64,000 bases of DNA, from positions 1,488,001 through 1,552,000 of the forward strand of contig NZ_CP129121.1 in the NCBI RefSeq assembly GCF_030406665.1. The letters run 5' to 3'. The notes below the pieces were generated by a model that saw only the letters and a program-made list of their open reading frames with translations, had not been told where the DNA came from and did not search any database. Below are positions 1-8,067 of this stretch, piece by piece. A program made the translations under genes and the position numbers. The first letter of the stretch is position 1. Each line of letters starts with the position of its first letter. This stretch comes from Halomonas halophila. GTDB taxonomy: Bacteria > Pseudomonadota > Gammaproteobacteria > Pseudomonadales > Halomonadaceae.

Positions 1-1
1 A

Positions 2-253
2 CGGATGCACTATCGCAGTGCCCAGGCGCTCAATCCCGAAGTGCCGGCGGCGCTCGACGCGGCCCTCAAGCGTGCCCTGATGCCTCAGCGGGCCCTGCGG
101 TTCCGTCGCCTGTCGGAGTTCCTGCATGCCCTCAAGACGCCGAAGCCGGCGTCGGACGGGGGGCCGCCGAAGCGGGGTGGGGCGACGTGGTTCTGGCAGG
201 TCGTGGCGGCCGCGCTGCTGGTGTTGCTGGTGCTGAGCTGGCTGTTGAGATAG
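2..253 (+). CDS. C-terminal end of a Ser/Thr protein kinase (kinase/phosphatase type), partial
   Basis: Only the last 83 codons are in the window; the frame is open through the left edge. The text around residues 8-45 (NPEVPAALDAAL, then P-Q-RALRFRRLSEFLHAL) resembles the end of a Hanks-type kinase lobe, where the bound on repeat units reads 'ALxKAL.P.P..RF..LSEF...L'. It is followed by a proline/lysine linker and one C-terminal membrane helix (about residues 63-80). This matches the tail of bacterial bifunctional PP2C-phosphatase/kinase proteins that end in a single transmembrane anchor. The catalytic parts lie outside the window, so activity cannot be judged. The stop region is imperfectly duplicated just downstream. 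Confidence 0.6.
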   Translation, partial: RMHYRSAQALNPEVPAALDAALKRALMPQRALRFRRLSEFLHALKTPKPASDGGPPKRGGATWFWQVVAAALLVLLVLSWLLR

Positions 254-343
254 GCATCCATTGGGGTCAGACCCTTAAGCGCCCCTGGTGCTGAGCTGGT
301 TCCTGAGATAGGAATCGACGTGGGGTAGCCCCTTTGGCGCCGA
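227..343. repeat. imperfect 58-bp direct duplication covering the kinase gene's stop
   Basis: Bases 227-284 and 285-342 are two adjacent copies. Both open with the same 15 bases (CTGGTGCTGAGCTGG), share GAGATAGG at the stop codon and TGGGGT further on, and differ by scattered substitutions and one small indel. The second copy repeats the end of the reading frame outside the gene, so it looks like an old tandem duplication that has drifted. Confidence 0.6.
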
Positions 344-384
344 GCTACAAGAAAACCCCGAAGGTTTTGCCTTCGGGGTTTCTG
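337..384. terminator. bidirectional terminator within a dispersed repeat block
   Basis: The stem AACCCCGAAGG (354-364) pairs with CCTTCGGGGTT (370-380) around a TTTTG loop. An A-run precedes it and a T-rich stretch follows it, so it can stop transcription from both sides: the kinase gene (+) and pfp (-). The 28 bases at 337-364 recur with two mismatches at 4660-4687. Confidence 0.85.
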
Positions 385-426
385 TTTCTCCAGGCGATTT
401 CAGGCTGTTGACCTGCAGCCTGCCGC

Positions 427-1686
427 TCAGATGCTGAATGCCGGCAGCTTGCGTTCGACGCGATGCTTGGCCAGATGCGCGATCTTGGGCAGGCCGTTCT
501 CGAACGGGGGGAAGTCCTCGCCCTGGATCAGCGGCGACAGGTAGCGGCGGCATTCCTCGGTGATGCCGAAGCCGTCCTCGCGGATGAAGTCGCGGGGCAT
601 GAACTTCTCGCGGTTGGCCACCTCGGCCAACGGCGCGGCCTCCACGGTCCAGGTGTAGGGGGCATCGCCGGTGCGCTTGATGGCCGGCATCTTGGCGTTG
701 TCGCCGGCCAGCGCCAGCTCGACGGCTTTCTCGCCCACGGCGTAGGCCTGGTCCACGTCGGTCTTGGAGGCCAGGTGGCGGGCGGCGCGCTGAAGGTAGT
801 CGGCCACGGCCCAGTGGTACTTGTAGCCCAGGTCCTGCTTTACCATGCCGGCGAGCGTCGGGGCCACGCCGCCCAGCTGGCGGTGGCCGAAGGCGTCGGT
901 ATTGCCGGAGTCGGCCAGGAAGGTGCCATCCTCGTAGCGGGCGCCCTCGGAGACCACGATCACGCAGTAGCCGTAGTCCTTGACGGACTGCTCGACCCGG
1001 GCCATCACCGCGGCACGGTCGAAGGCCACCTCGGGGAAGATCACCAGGTGCGGTGCGTCGCCTTCCTTGTCGCCGGCCAGGGCGCCGGCGGCGGCGATCC
1101 AGCCGGCATGGCGGCCCATCACCTCGAGCACGAACACCTTGGTGGAGGTGGCGCACATGGAGGCGATGTCGAGCGATGCCTCGAGGGTGGAGGTGGCGAT
1201 GTACTTGGCCACGCTGCCGAAGCCCGGCGAGTTGTCGGTGATCGGCAGGTCGTTGTCCACGGTCTTCGGCACGTGGATGGCGGTCAACGGGTAGCCCATC
1301 TTCTCGGACAGCTGGGAGACCTTGAGGCAGGTGTCGGCGCTGTCGCCGCCGCCGTTGTAGAAGAAGTAGCGGATGTCGTGGGCCTTGAAGACCTCGATCA
1401 GGCGCTCGTACTGGGCGCGGTGGGTCTCGATGTCCTTGAGCTTGTAGCGACAGGAGCCGAATGCGCCGGCCGGGGTGTGGCGCAGGGCGGCGATCGCTTC
1501 GTCACTCTCCTCGCTGACGTCGATCAGGTCCTCGGTGAGGGCGCCGATGATGCCGTTGTGGCCGGCGTAGACCTTGCCGATCTGGTCGGAGTGGCGGCGG
1601 CAGGCCTCGATCACGCCGCAGGCACTGGCGTTGATCACGGCGGTGACGCCGCCGGACTGGGCGTAGAAGGCGTTGTGCTGGGCCAT
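427..1686 (-). CDS. pfp: pyrophosphate-dependent 6-phosphofructokinase
   Basis: A 419-residue PFK-family enzyme that phosphorylates fructose 6-phosphate in the cytoplasm. Three family motifs are visible: GGGDS at 112-116, PKTVDND at 140-146 and MGRHAGW at 190-196. Asp115 sits where ATP-PFKs have a glycine (E. coli Gly104), and Lys141 replaces the glycine of the ATP-type PGTIDND motif. In this family both changes mark use of pyrophosphate and a near-reversible reaction, so the enzyme can serve glycolysis and gluconeogenesis. The start is the ATG at 1686, with AGGATAG upstream. The gene is monocistronic, ends at a strong terminator and diverges from mpl. PPi-type PFKs are known in halomonads. 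The donor choice is read from residues, not tested. Confidence 0.93.
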   Translation of the reverse strand: MAQHNAFYAQSGGVTAVINASACGVIEACRRHSDQIGKVYAGHNGIIGALTEDLIDVSEESDEAIAALRHTPAGAFGSCRYKLKDIETHRAQYERLIEVFKAHDIRYFFYNGGGDSADTCLKVSQLSEKMGYPLTAIHVPKTVDNDLPITDNSPGFGSVAKYIATSTLEASLDIASMCATSTKVFVLEVMGRHAGWIAAAGALAGDKEGDAPHLVIFPEVAFDRAAVMARVEQSVKDYGYCVIVVSEGARYEDGTFLADSGNTDAFGHRQLGGVAPTLAGMVKQDLGYKYHWAVADYLQRAARHLASKTDVDQAYAVGEKAVELALAGDNAKMPAIKRTGDAPYTWTVEAAPLAEVANREKFMPRDFIREDGFGITEECRRYLSPLIQGEDFPPFENGLPKIAHLAKHRVERKLPAFSI

Positions 1687-1928
1687 GGAGCTATCCTGTT
1701 GCTGGTCGCGTCAAGGGAAGGGCAGCCGTGGCGCGGCGAGCGCTTCCCGGCTTCGTCCCGAAAAGCCGCGATTCTAGCCCATCGCCCCCATGGCTGCATC
1801 CTGTCGGCGACACGCGACGTGCGACGCCTGACACGCGGCGCCGTGCGCTGGAGAGGTCGCAGGCGCCATGCTAGGCTGCCGCTTTTCGCCGGCCCGCCGG
1901 CACACCGACGTTCGGTAGCGGAGTTTGC

Positions 1929-3314
1929 ATGCACCTTCATATTCTCGGCATCTGCGGCACCTTCATGGGCAGCCTGGCCCTGCTGGCTCGTGAGGCCGGC
2001 CATCGGGTCAGTGGGTCGGACGCCGGCGTCTATCCGCCCATGAGCACTCAGCTCGAGCAGGCGGGCATCGTGCTGACCGAGGGTTTCGCCGCCGAGAACC
2101 TCGAGCCGGCGCCGGACCTGGTAGTGATCGGCAACGCCCTCTCGCGGGGCAATCCCGAGGTGGAAGCGGTGCTCGACCGCGGCCTGCCCTATGTCTCCGG
2201 CCCCCAGTGGCTGGCCGAGCACGTGCTGCCCGGGCGGCGGGTGATCGCCGTGGCCGGCACCCACGGCAAGACCACCACCGCCAGTCTGACCGCCTGGCTG
2301 CTGGAGGCCGCGGGCCTGGCGCCGGGGTTCTTGATCGGCGGCGTGCCGCGCAACTTCGGCGTTTCGGCGCGGCTGGGTGGCGCCGATGCGCCCTTCGTGG
2401 TCGAGGCCGACGAATACGACACGGCCTTCTTCGACAAGCGCTCCAAGTTCGTGCACTACCGCCCCGAGATCGCGGTGCTGGGCAACCTGGAGTTCGACCA
2501 CGCCGACATCTTTCCCGATCTGGCCGCCATCGAGCGCCAGTTCCACCACCTGGTGCGCACCGTGCCGGGCAAGGGGCGGCTGCTGGTGGCCGACGGCGAG
2601 CCGGCGCTTGAGCGCGTGCTCGAACAGGGTCGCTGGACGCCGGTGGAGCGCTTCGGCACCGCACCGGACAGCGCCTGGCATCTGGCCCTCGAGCGCGACG
2701 ATGCCAGCCGTTTCCGGGTCGTGCATCGTCGCGACGACGGCGGCGAGGAAGTCGCGCTGGTCGACTGGTCGCTGAGCGGCGCCTACAACGCCCGCAACGC
2801 CGTGGCGGCGCTGGCCGCCGCCCACGCCTGCGGCGTCTCGCTGGCCGATGGTGCCGAGGCGCTGGCCCGCTTCGCCACCCCGCGGCGGCGGCAGGAGCTG
2901 CGCGGGGAGGTGGCCGGCATCCAGGTCATCGACGACTTCGCCCACCATCCCACCGCCATCGCCGCCACCCTCGGCGGGCTGCGGGCCTCCGCCCGGCAAG
3001 GGCGACTGCTGGCGGTGATCGAGCCGCGCTCCAACACCATGCGTCTCGGCACCCTGCGCGAGCGCCTGGCCGGCAGCGTGGCCGATGCCGACGCCGCCTA
3101 CTGGTACCAGCCGGCGGGACTCGACTGGACCCTGGCGCCGGTGGTCGAGGCCAGCGGCCGGCCCGGCGGCGTGTTCGATGATCTGGACGGCCTGGTGGCG
3201 GCGCTGGTGGCCGAGGCGCGCCCGGGCGACCGACTGGTGGTGATGTCCAACGGCGGCTTCGGCGGTATCCATGAGAAGCTGCTGGCGGCGCTGGAGGTGG
3301 CCCATGGCGGCTGA
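1929..3314 (+). CDS. mpl: UDP-N-acetylmuramate:L-alanyl-gamma-D-glutamyl-meso-diaminopimelate ligase
   Basis: Mur-ligase family enzyme of 461 residues. It joins recycled tripeptide L-Ala-gamma-D-Glu-mDAP to UDP-MurNAc, letting the cell reuse murein fragments instead of making them afresh. The N-terminal dinucleotide-like segment opens ILGICGTFMGSLA (5-17). The ATP loop AGTHGKTTT lies at 109-117, and the Mur signature EADEYD follows near residue 160. The C-terminal domain has the DDFAHHPTA motif expected of this family. Length is typical. It overlaps ubiX by 11 bp, so the two are probably cotranscribed. Cytoplasmic. Confidence 0.95.
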   Translation: MHLHILGICGTFMGSLALLAREAGHRVSGSDAGVYPPMSTQLEQAGIVLTEGFAAENLEPAPDLVVIGNALSRGNPEVEAVLDRGLPYVSGPQWLAEHVLPGRRVIAVAGTHGKTTTASLTAWLLEAAGLAPGFLIGGVPRNFGVSARLGGADAPFVVEADEYDTAFFDKRSKFVHYRPEIAVLGNLEFDHADIFPDLAAIERQFHHLVRTVPGKGRLLVADGEPALERVLEQGRWTPVERFGTAPDSAWHLALERDDASRFRVVHRRDDGGEEVALVDWSLSGAYNARNAVAALAAAHACGVSLADGAEALARFATPRRRQELRGEVAGIQVIDDFAHHPTAIAATLGGLRASARQGRLLAVIEPRSNTMRLGTLRERLAGSVADADAAYWYQPAGLDWTLAPVVEASGRPGGVFDDLDGLVAALVAEARPGDRLVVMSNGGFGGIHEKLLAALEVAHGG

Positions 3315-3933
3315 GCACGGCAGCGAGCGCTTCGGCGCCCCGGTCACCGTGGCGCTGACCGGCGCCTCCGGCGCCCAATACGGGCTGCGCCTGATCGAGG
3401 CGCTGGTGGCGGCCGAGCGCGAGGTCTGGGTGATGATCTCCAAGGCCGCGCACCTGGTCATCGCCACCGAGACCGACAGCGACCTGCCGGCGCGCCCCGA
3501 GCGGCTGGCCGAGGCGCTCACCGAGCGCACGGGCGCCGCACCGGGGCAGATCCGCTGTTTCGGCCGCGAGGACTGGATGGCGCCGGTGGCCAGCGGCTCC
3601 GGCGCCAGCTCGGCGATGGTGATCTGTCCCTGTTCCACGGGCACGCTCTCGGCGGTGGCCTGCGGGGCCAGCAACAACCTGATCGAGCGCGCCGCCGACG
3701 TGGCGCTGAAGGAACGCCGTCAGCTGATCCTGGTGCCGCGTGAGACGCCGCTGTCGGCGATCCACCTCGAGCACATGCTGAACCTGACGCGCCTGGGGGC
3801 GGTGGTGATGCCGGCGGCGCCGGGCTTCTACCATCGGCCGGCCTCGGCCGAGGACCTGGTCGACTTCATCGTCGCGCGCATTCTCAATCAGCTCGGCATC
3901 GCGCATCGTCTGATGCCTCGCTGGGGCGAGTAG
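3304..3933 (+). CDS. ubiX: flavin prenyltransferase UbiX
   Basis: A 209-residue flavoprotein that attaches a dimethylallyl group to FMN, making prenyl-FMN, the cofactor of the UbiD decarboxylase in ubiquinone synthesis. The N-terminal FMN loop TGASGAQYG is at 19-27. The long conserved stretch starting SGSGASSAMVICPCS (around 98-112), the SNNLIERAADV segment and the C-terminal PAAPGFYHRP are all UbiX hallmarks. I chose the ATG at 3304, which overlaps the 3' end of mpl by 11 bp. An earlier in-frame ATG at 3271 would add an arginine/tryptophan-rich stretch that the family lacks. Confidence 0.94.
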   Translation: MAAEHGSERFGAPVTVALTGASGAQYGLRLIEALVAAEREVWVMISKAAHLVIATETDSDLPARPERLAEALTERTGAAPGQIRCFGREDWMAPVASGSGASSAMVICPCSTGTLSAVACGASNNLIERAADVALKERRQLILVPRETPLSAIHLEHMLNLTRLGAVVMPAAPGFYHRPASAEDLVDFIVARILNQLGIAHRLMPRWGE

Positions 3934-4022
3934 ACCGGCCCGGGCCAGGGAGCGCCCGGACATGCCGCCGTCATGTCGGCCCGCCATGCTGAGCGGGTCG
4001 CAAGTTCAAGGAGGATCTTGTC

Positions 4023-4646
4023 ATGATCTCGCTGTCTGTGCTGTCGGTGTTCGTGCCGACCTTCCTGCTGGTGTCGCTGACGCCGGGCATGTGCATGACC
4101 CTGGCCATGGTGCTGGGCATGACCCAGGGTGTGCGACGCACCCTGTGGATGATGATCGGCGAACTCGTCGGCGTGGGACTGGTCGCCGTGGCGGCCGGCG
4201 CCGGCGTGGCCACGCTGATGCTGAGCCAGCCGGCGCTGTTTGCGGTGTTCAAGTGGCTGGGCGGGGCCTATCTGGCCTATCTCGGCGTGATGATGTGGCG
4301 CTCCCGCGGTCGCATGGCGATTCCCGACAACCTCGAAAGCCAGGGCTGCGCCGGACGCCGGGAACTGGCCATGCAGGGCTTCGTCACCGCGGTGGCCAAT
4401 CCCAAGGGCTGGGCCTTCTTCGTGGCCCTGCTGCCGCCGTTTCTCGACGCCTCGCGGCCGCTCGCCGCACAGCTGGGCGCGCTGGTGTCCATCATCCTGA
4501 CCATCGAGTTCGTTGCCCTGCTGGCCTACGCCACCGGCGGCCAGACCCTGCGCCATCTGCTGGGCCAGGCCGACAAGGTGCGGCTGCTCAACCGCCTGGC
4601 CGGTACGCTGATGATCGGCGTCGGGGTCTGGTTGATCCTGGGCTAG
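4023..4646 (+). CDS. LysE/RhtB-family amino-acid exporter
   Basis: Inner-membrane protein of 207 residues with about six hydrophobic helices. The N-terminal signature PTFLLVSLTPGMCM (11-24) and the ANPKGWAFF segment (about 126-134) are diagnostic of the LysE/RhtB superfamily, which pumps amino acids such as homoserine, threonine or leucine out of the cell. The substrate cannot be read from the sequence. The start at 4023 is preceded by a strong AAGGAGG at 4010-4016. The gene stands alone between ubiX and a bidirectional terminator, 89 bp after ubiX. Confidence 0.85.
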   Translation: MISLSVLSVFVPTFLLVSLTPGMCMTLAMVLGMTQGVRRTLWMMIGELVGVGLVAVAAGAGVATLMLSQPALFAVFKWLGGAYLAYLGVMMWRSRGRMAIPDNLESQGCAGRRELAMQGFVTAVANPKGWAFFVALLPPFLDASRPLAAQLGALVSIILTIEFVALLAYATGGQTLRHLLGQADKVRLLNRLAGTLMIGVGVWLILG

Positions 4647-4659
4647 CGTCGAGTGACAA

Positions 4660-4707
4660 GCGCCGAGCTAACAGAAAACCCCGAAGGTGCCAGCCTTCGG
4701 GGTTTTC
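4660..4707. terminator. bidirectional terminator, second copy of the 337-384 block
   Basis: A 14-bp stem (GAAAACCCCGAAGG, 4674-4687) pairs with 4694-4707 around TGCCAG. It sits between the convergent ends of the LysE gene (+) and the DedA-PAP2 gene (-). The 10 bases before it (GCGCCGAGCT) and the left stem match the terminator block at 337-364. Confidence 0.9.
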
Positions 4708-4750
4708 TCATGCGTCGGACGGTTCACGCTATTGAGTTGCCGCTTGCGCC

Positions 4751-6154
4751 CTAAGCGGGCCCCAGCCAGGCGATGCGCGCGGCGACCAGCGCCAGCGACG
4801 CCGTGCCGAGCATCAGCCACGGGCAGGGCCGCAGGGTGCGGTGCGGCCGGCATTGCCAGGCGAGCTGTACCAGCGCGCAGACCACCAGCCCCATCAGGGC
4901 GCCGCCGATCAGGTCGCTCAGCCAGTGGACGCCCAGCACCAGCCGCGACAGCGCCATGGGCACGATGAGGGCGATGGCGCCCCAGTAGGCCCAGAAGCGG
5001 CGGGGCAGCGGCAGCTCCCGGGCGATGAAGGCCGCGGCCAGGCCGAACAGCACCACGGCAGTGGAAGTGTGGGCGCTGGGGTAGGAGAAGGAATCCGTCA
5101 GGTGCAGCGGCGTGTGCGGGCGGGCGCGGCCGATCAACGCCTTGCCGAGACCGTTGAGCGCGGCGATGCCGACCAGTCCGCCGACCAAGTGGCTCAGGAT
5201 GTCGAGTCGCCCCCGGGCCAGCCACCACAGCGTCCAGGGCAGCATCAGGGCGATCACGCCATACAGGTCGCCGAGGCGCGCAAGGAGCTCGGCGAAGCCC
5301 GTCAGCCCGGGAATCGCCAGCTCGTTCAGCAGCGCATCGAGCCGCCGGTCCATGGGCAGCGGGCCGCCGTGCTGCAGCACCACCAGGGTCCAGGCCGACA
5401 GCGCGGTGAGTGAGGTCAGCAACAGCAGCCAGGTGCCGAGGGGCGCCTCGCGGCCTCGGCGGCGGGCCAGGGATCGCCACAGTCGGCGGCCATGGGGGTG
5501 GCGGCGCAGCAGGGCGGCCATGGCCCGATAGATCAGGCCGTCGTGGTGGGTCTGATGGCGCAGCCAGGAGAAGATCAGTGCCAGCACGACGACCAGGCCG
5601 CCGAGCCCCGCCAGCCAGGGGTGCAGGGCCTCGGGCACGCCCGGCAGGCGCTGCCAGGTGCGGCCGAGCAGATAGCCGGGCAGCACGTAGGCCGGCGCCC
5701 ACAGGGCGGCCGAGCCGAGGTTGGCCAGGGTGAAGCGGCGCGGTGGCATGTGCAGCATGCCGGCGATCAGCGGAACCACCGGCCGCACCGGGCCGACGAA
5801 GCGGCCCAGGAAGACCGACAGCGCGCCATGGCGGTGAAAGAAGCGAGCGCCCTGGGCGAGCCATTCGGGGTAGCGGGACAGCGGCCACAGAGTAGTGACG
5901 CGCTCGCGTTGGGTGTAGCCCAGCCAGAAACTCAGGCCGTCGCCGATCACGGCGCCGACGAAGGCGGCAGACATCATCGCCGCGACCGATAGCTCCTGGT
6001 GGCCGGCCATGGAGGCGACGGCGGTGATCAGCACCACCCCGGGCACCAGCAGGCCCACGAGGGCCAGCGACTCCACCAGGGCGATGAGCGCGGTGAGCAG
6101 CAGCAGCATCGCTGGCGATGGCGTCAGCCGCTGAAGCAGGTCGACGAGGTCCAA
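4751..6154 (-). CDS. DedA-family / PAP2 phosphatase fusion protein
   Basis: A 467-residue inner-membrane protein with two fused modules. Residues 1-200 are a DedA (SNARE-associated) domain with the conserved FLGRFVGPVRPVVPLIAGM stretch at 115-133; DedA proteins act as lipid-carrier flippases or are tied to membrane homeostasis. Residues 240-430 are a PAP2 phosphatase with all three motifs: KALIGRARP (338-346), PSAH (359-362; the common form is PSGH) and S-R-x5-H-x3-D (403-414). It may move and dephosphorylate a lipid such as undecaprenyl pyrophosphate or phosphatidate, which is inference. It is the third gene of a minus-strand unit, 25 bp after the 6180-7115 gene. Confidence 0.88.
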   Translation of the reverse strand: MDLVDLLQRLTPSPAMLLLLTALIALVESLALVGLLVPGVVLITAVASMAGHQELSVAAMMSAAFVGAVIGDGLSFWLGYTQRERVTTLWPLSRYPEWLAQGARFFHRHGALSVFLGRFVGPVRPVVPLIAGMLHMPPRRFTLANLGSAALWAPAYVLPGYLLGRTWQRLPGVPEALHPWLAGLGGLVVVLALIFSWLRHQTHHDGLIYRAMAALLRRHPHGRRLWRSLARRRGREAPLGTWLLLLTSLTALSAWTLVVLQHGGPLPMDRRLDALLNELAIPGLTGFAELLARLGDLYGVIALMLPWTLWWLARGRLDILSHLVGGLVGIAALNGLGKALIGRARPHTPLHLTDSFSYPSAHTSTAVVLFGLAAAFIARELPLPRRFWAYWGAIALIVPMALSRLVLGVHWLSDLIGGALMGLVVCALVQLAWQCRPHRTLRPCPWLMLGTASLALVAARIAWLGPA

Positions 6155-6179
6155 GGTTCCCTCCTTGATCGATGGGGCG

Positions 6180-7115
6180 CTAGCCGGTGGCCAGGGCCTG
6201 GGTCATGGCCTGCAGGCGAGTCAGGAAGGAGGCTCGAGGTTCGCCTGGGCGTGGGGTTTCCATGCGCAGCCGCACTTCCAGCGGGCCGGTATCCATCAGC
6301 ATCACCTGCTCCAGCGTCTGCTGCAGGCGCTGTTGGACCAGCAGCGCGCCGCTTTCCGTGGTGTCGGGCAGCACCAGCCAGAAGGCGGCTTCGTCCTCAC
6401 GGCCCAGCGCGTCGAGTTCGCGACAGTCCTGGTGCACGCTGTAGCAGAACGTGGTCAGCATGGTGCGGCGCGTGGCGTCGCCGAACTGCTCGCGGGTCAT
6501 GTCGAGCTGGGGCAGGTGGATCACCAGCACCGCCAGGGGGCGCTCGAGCAGGCGGGCACGTTCGAACTCGCCGATCAGGCGCTCGTGCAGCCGTGTGCGG
6601 GTCAGCGCCGTGCATTCCCGTTCCAGCGGGTCGGTGGCCTGCAGCAGCATGCGCTGGCGCAGGCGGTCCCACAGCGTCAGGGTGGCCACGGCGACCAGCG
6701 CCAGGTAGGTGGCGGCGAGGTCGGCGTCGGCCTTGCCGTTGCCGAGCAGCGCCAGCCAGATCGGCGTCAGGGCCAGGTTGAGGAAAATGGCGGGGCCCAG
6801 CGGCAGCAGCACCAGGGTGAGAATCGGCGGCAGGCCGATCCAGAGCGTCGGGTGCCCGCTCTGGTCAGGAAGCTCGACGGCGATCAGCAGGAAACCGCAG
6901 ATCAGGGCCAGATAGGCGGAGGCGCGCGTCGGCGTTCTGCCGGTGGCGGCCAGCAGTGCGGCCAGGGCCATGACCGGGGCCAGCAGGGCGGGCAGCAGGA
7001 TGCGTGCGTAGTGGCCCATCAGGTAGAACCACAGCGCCTGGCCGAGCAGCAGCAGGGTGGTGATGCCGAGCACCAGAAGGAACAGGCGCGGACGGGGTGT
7101 GCTCGTTTCAGTCAT
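6180..7115 (-). CDS. membrane protein with degenerate GGDEF-like domain
   Basis: Residues 10-150 form about five or six hydrophobic segments. The last 160 residues resemble a GGDEF domain: DPLERECTALTRTRL stands where active enzymes have 'D.LT.L.NR', and DALGREDEAAFWLVLP stands where they have 'D..aR.GGDEFavLLP'. The GG(D/E)EF signature has become REDEA, so diguanylate cyclase activity is not expected. The ATG overlaps the end of the upstream gene by 8 bp (ATGACTGA), implying translational coupling. It may be a receptor or scaffold in signalling; the specific role is unknown. Confidence 0.6.
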   Translation of the reverse strand: MTETSTPRPRLFLLVLGITTLLLLGQALWFYLMGHYARILLPALLAPVMALAALLAATGRTPTRASAYLALICGFLLIAVELPDQSGHPTLWIGLPPILTLVLLPLGPAIFLNLALTPIWLALLGNGKADADLAATYLALVAVATLTLWDRLRQRMLLQATDPLERECTALTRTRLHERLIGEFERARLLERPLAVLVIHLPQLDMTREQFGDATRRTMLTTFCYSVHQDCRELDALGREDEAAFWLVLPDTTESGALLVQQRLQQTLEQVMLMDTGPLEVRLRMETPRPGEPRASFLTRLQAMTQALATG

Positions 7116-7977
7116 GATAGACGATCTCCCGGGCCTCGATGTGCCGGGCCTGGCGCTTCAGGGCGCGGCGTTCGCCCGACAGCGAGCCCAGCCGTGGCAG
7201 GGCGATGACCCGGACGCGAGCCGAGTCGTCGAGATCCGCCAGCAGGACCCGGCGCCGTTCGGCGGCCTGCTCGGCGTCGCGATGAATCAGCAGCAGCGCC
7301 AGGGTGCGTCGGTCCAGGCGGTAGCCGTTCTCGAACGGTCGGAGTCGCTGGCACAGTCGTTCGGCCAGCGGCCACAGCTGCCTTCGGCGGACGTGGAGCA
7401 GCACCAGTTCCACATGGCTGTCTTCCCGTCTGGCACGCTCTCGTTCGCGCTGCACGTCGTGGCGCAGGCACTGGCTCGGCCACAGGGGCAGTCCGGGAAG
7501 CAGTCGGGCGCGATGGCGGATCCTGCGCTGCAGGGCCTGAAGCTCCAGCGCGCGTGCCAGCCCCAGCAGCATCAGGCCGGCCAGCAGCAGGCCGGCCAGT
7601 GCCCATTGTTCCGTATCCAGCGAGGGGCGCAGGTGCCACCAGCTGGTGACGGCCAGCGCAGCGTTGAGCAGCAGCACCCAGCGAGGCTGAGGCACCATCA
7701 GCAGGATGGCCCAGGCCCACAGCCAGGTCAGGTGGCGGTCCGGCGTGACCCACAGCAGGGCGGCCAGCAGCAGCCCCGGCAGCAGTTGCCAGGGTACGGT
7801 GGCCGGATGGCGGCGGCGGCGGGCTGCCTGGCTGGCGGTCACCGTCAGCCACAGCGCGGCGAGGCCCAGCAGCAGGGCGTCCGGCAGCGTCTCGGCGGTG
7901 ATGGCCAGGAAGCTGGCGAGGCCGGCAGCGATCAGCAGGTTGACGCGCATCAGCCCGACTTTGTACTTGCTCTGCAT
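7108..7977 (-). CDS. membrane protein of unknown function, partner of the 6180-7115 gene
   Basis: A 289-residue protein whose first 150 residues are mostly hydrophobic (about five or six helices). An arginine-rich cytoplasmic part follows, with the pattern 'VELVLLHVRR...LAERLCQRLRPFENGYRLDRRTLALLL'. That layout (strand, helix, then a short 'gyrlDr..l.lLL' strand) resembles an extremely decayed nucleotide-cyclase fold, but no catalytic motif remains. I do not recognise the family with certainty. It begins a three-gene minus-strand unit, diverges from proA, and overlaps the next gene by 8 bp, so the two membrane proteins are probably made in equal amounts. Confidence 0.5.
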   Translation of the reverse strand: MQSKYKVGLMRVNLLIAAGLASFLAITAETLPDALLLGLAALWLTVTASQAARRRRHPATVPWQLLPGLLLAALLWVTPDRHLTWLWAWAILLMVPQPRWVLLLNAALAVTSWWHLRPSLDTEQWALAGLLLAGLMLLGLARALELQALQRRIRHRARLLPGLPLWPSQCLRHDVQRERERARREDSHVELVLLHVRRRQLWPLAERLCQRLRPFENGYRLDRRTLALLLIHRDAEQAAERRRVLLADLDDSARVRVIALPRLGSLSGERRALKRQARHIEAREIVYHD

Positions 7978-8067
7978 GGTGACTTAGTATGGGCTCCTTC
8001 CCGTTCCGACACGAGCCTGGGGCGCGGTCTGATGCCCCGCAGCGATTTCCTGGAGACACTCTACGGC

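Noticed and set aside
1635..3677. 680-codon minus-strand frame opposite mpl and ubiX
   Set aside because: Overlaps two certain genes completely and reads as low-complexity text.
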